Program-made: the position numbers and the translations under genes
Notes under the pieces: generated by a model
The model's database searches: none
What the model was told of the DNA's origin: nothing
Seen by the model: the letters and a program-made list of their open reading frames with translations, nothing else
Part shown: piece by piece, positions 62,388 through 64,000 of the stretch
Position numbering within the stretch: the first letter of the stretch is position 1
Layout: the number at the start of each line of letters is the position of its first letter
DNA from: Tenrec ecaudatus
Lineage: Eukaryota; Chordata; Mammalia; Afrosoricida; Tenrecidae
Assembly: GCF_050624435.1 (NCBI RefSeq)
Contig: NC_134541.1
Span: forward strand, 6,462,983-6,526,982
Reading direction: 5' to 3'
DNA length: 64,000 nt

Positions 62388-62735
62388 GACGGGTGCCATT
62401 GAGTCCGCTCCAGCTCTCAGCAGCCCTCTGCCCAACAGAATGAGACAAGGCCCGGGCCTGCACCCTCCTCATTCCTGTTCTTGTGCTTGCGCCCATTACC
62501 GTGACCCCATGTCCACCCATGCCATCGAGGGCCTCCTCTTTCTCCCGGACCCTCTTCCAAACTTGATGCTCTTTCCTGATAACATGTCTGAAGTACACAA
62601 GACGAAGTCTTGCCATCGTTGACTCTTCCAAGGAGCATTCGGCGGTACTTCTTCCAAGACAGATTGATGGGTTATTCTGCAGTCCCTGGCACTCTCAATA
62701 GTCTTCTCCTGCGCCATACTTCAAATGCATCCATG
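62388..62735 (-). mobile_element. RTE-clade LINE 3' end, antisense
   Basis: 'gacgggtgccattgagtccg', 'ctgataacatgtctgaagta' and 'cttccaagacagattgatgg'. Colinear with 55.4 kb. Confidence 0.8.
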
Positions 62736-62873
62736 TCCCCTCGTCTACCCTAACTACCCAACTAAGGTAGCACCGACCCCAAATCCCTCTCCAATGAAGA
62801 CTTGTCCACACTTACAAGGGCAGACTTTACCAAGGAAAAGGCAAGAAGAGGAGTTGACATAAGTATCAAAACT

Positions 62874-63096
62874 GCCAGCACAGCGAGACCTGCTCACTGC
62901 TATCAAGCCAATTCCGACTCATCACGGCCCCATACGAGGAGTAGAATTGACCCTGGAGCTTCCAAGACTGTAGCTCTTTACATGAGCAGAGAACCTGGTC
63001 TTTCTCCCTCAGAGTGGCTGGGGATTTCGAACTGCTGGCCTTGTGGCTAGCAGCCCAACACATCACCACTATGCCACCAGGGTTCTGGAACAGTGA
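62874..63096 (-). repeat. AfroSINE copy in L1, antisense, full length
   Basis: 'actgctatcaagccaattcc', 'ggatttcgaactgctggcct' and 'cactatgccaccagggttct'. Confidence 0.91.
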
Positions 63097-63097
63097 G

Positions 63098-63545
63098 AAG
63101 CAGTTAAAAGACTAAAAGACACCGGGCCAACTAGAAGAAATGTTTCCAACACACGTGACAAGGTTAGGTGCCATCCGGTCCACTGGACTCACTGCGACCC
63201 CATGTGATCCAGCAGAGCTGCCCCGTAGGGCTTTCTGGGCCAGGTGTTTCTCCTGCAGAACCTCTATGTAGCTTTCACCCCCAACCTTTTGGTTACCAGC
63301 CAGGAGCTCAATTGTGTGGGTCTCCAGGACTCCCTTAGAAAAGTATTGAGATTCTTAAAATATAAAGAATTCTCACAGATCAATAAAAGTGTCCACAGAA
63401 AAAGAACAAAAATAGCAGACCAAACTGAAGCGCAATCAGCTGATGAGAAAACGTTGAAGTTCGTTAGTCACCAGAACAACCCAAGTGGAAACTGTCATGA
63501 GATAACTCTTCACATCTTTCAGAAAAGCAATATTAAAAAATAGAA
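63098..63545 (+). mobile_element. L1 ORF2 3' fragment, split by an AfroSINE
   Basis: 'agaagaaatgtttccaacac' then 'acgtgaca' (63128-63160), and after the SINE 'ttcttaaaatataaagaatt', 'ctcacagatcaataaaagtg' and 'atcagctgatgagaaaacgt'. This is the L1 ORF2 segment just upstream of the 'gggaaatgcaaatcaaaa' region seen at 20.9 kb. Confidence 0.78.
63162..63340 (-). repeat. AfroSINE copy inserted in L1, antisense
   Basis: 'ggtgccatccggtccactgg', 'agcagagctgccccgtaggg' and 'caaccttttggttaccagcc'. Confidence 0.85.
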
Positions 63546-63581
63546 AAACATAATAATACATAGTGCTAATGGGGGAGGGGA

Positions 63582-63640
63582 GACCAAAAACACTACCATC
63601 AATTCCACCTCACAGAAACCCTACATAGGCCTTGTTTTCG
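63582..63640 (-). repeat. AfroSINE 3' fragment, antisense
   Basis: 'accaaaaacactaccatcaa' and 'ttccacctcacagaaaccct'. Confidence 0.7.
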
Positions 63641-64000
63641 TTGTGAGGTGGATGTTGTGACACAACTGCTTCTGGGGTGCTGGGTGACCTTGAGACCTTG
63701 GAAACTCGATGGCGGCGGTCTTGAGGCTGTTTTCTGTGGTGCCCAAGGACCCTGAACTCTGTTCCACTGAACCCCAGTGGTCAGACCTGCGCTTGCCTCC
63801 ACATAACTCCAGGACCGCTCTACCTGGGCATACAGCTCATCCACCTGTGCCCCAGCCCCCACGCTGGCTCCAAGGCTGCCTCTGTCCACCGGACGGGTGA
63901 GAGGGTGGTCAGGGTTTAGTTCCTGGGCCTGCTCCCAGCTGCTTCTTTGAATCCGTGCTCGGCGGGACTACTGCCTGGCAGCAGCCCTCACGCTTCACAG
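63641..64000. other. Unique stretch to window end
   Basis: No gene recognised. Frames on both strands (63599-63900) overlap and lack domains. Confidence 0.3.

Overview
This is a mammalian genomic window with no intact protein-coding gene that I can support. It looks like intergenic or intronic DNA built almost entirely of transposable elements, simple repeats and unique non-coding stretches. The organism is very probably an afrotherian. About fifty copies of a tRNA-headed SINE are present; its head has the CCCTGGTGGTGCAGTGGTTA motif and its tail the GACTCGATGGCAGTG motif, as in AfroSINEs. Two copies (plus a 31-bp remnant) of the SPIN hAT DNA transposon are also present. SPIN is known from tenrec among afrotherians, so a tenrec (Echinops-like) genome is my best inference. 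The species is not proven by the sequence alone.

Layout. 1-9.5 kb: GC-rich unique DNA with AfroSINEs, RTE LINE 3' ends, a short L1 tail insertion with an exact 15-bp target duplication, and a local ~150-bp direct duplication (5.4 and 6.3 kb). 9.5-10.1 kb: a processed COX4I1 pseudogene, followed by CA-rich repeats. 11.5-24.9 kb: LTR-like ~0.4-0.5-kb repeats, MIR, L1 and RTE fragments, two candidate conserved non-coding elements (14.0-14.5 and 22.1-22.7 kb) and a large GATG-type satellite with a 137-bp higher-order unit. 25.4-28.2 kb: an unusually repeat-poor block, likely regulatory. 28.5-31.9 kb: SINE, LINE, L2 and LTR-like elements, and a 16-bp minisatellite. 33.9-36.9 kb: two RTE LINE bodies arranged head to head, with recognisable reverse-transcriptase remnants. 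38.5-45.8 kb: the SPIN elements, MaLR-like LTRs, and a GC-box-rich candidate promoter near 42.2 kb. 46-51.7 kb: TG-rich repeat, SINE clusters and unique DNA. 51.7-54.8 kb: an LTR-like element split by ~1.1 kb of antisense L1-type sequence, then a 29/44-bp minisatellite and a MER20. 55-64 kb: RTE 3' ends, another candidate conserved element (57.0 kb), L1 fragments and AfroSINEs.

The window records layered insertions rather than a gene pathway: ancient MIR, L2, MER20 and MaLR; then RTE LINEs and the AfroSINEs whose tails resemble them; then L1 tails; then the horizontally acquired SPIN element, which landed inside an AfroSINE. Most long open frames come from repeats. Repeat boundaries below are read by eye and are good to about 5-20 bases unless a target-site duplication is stated.
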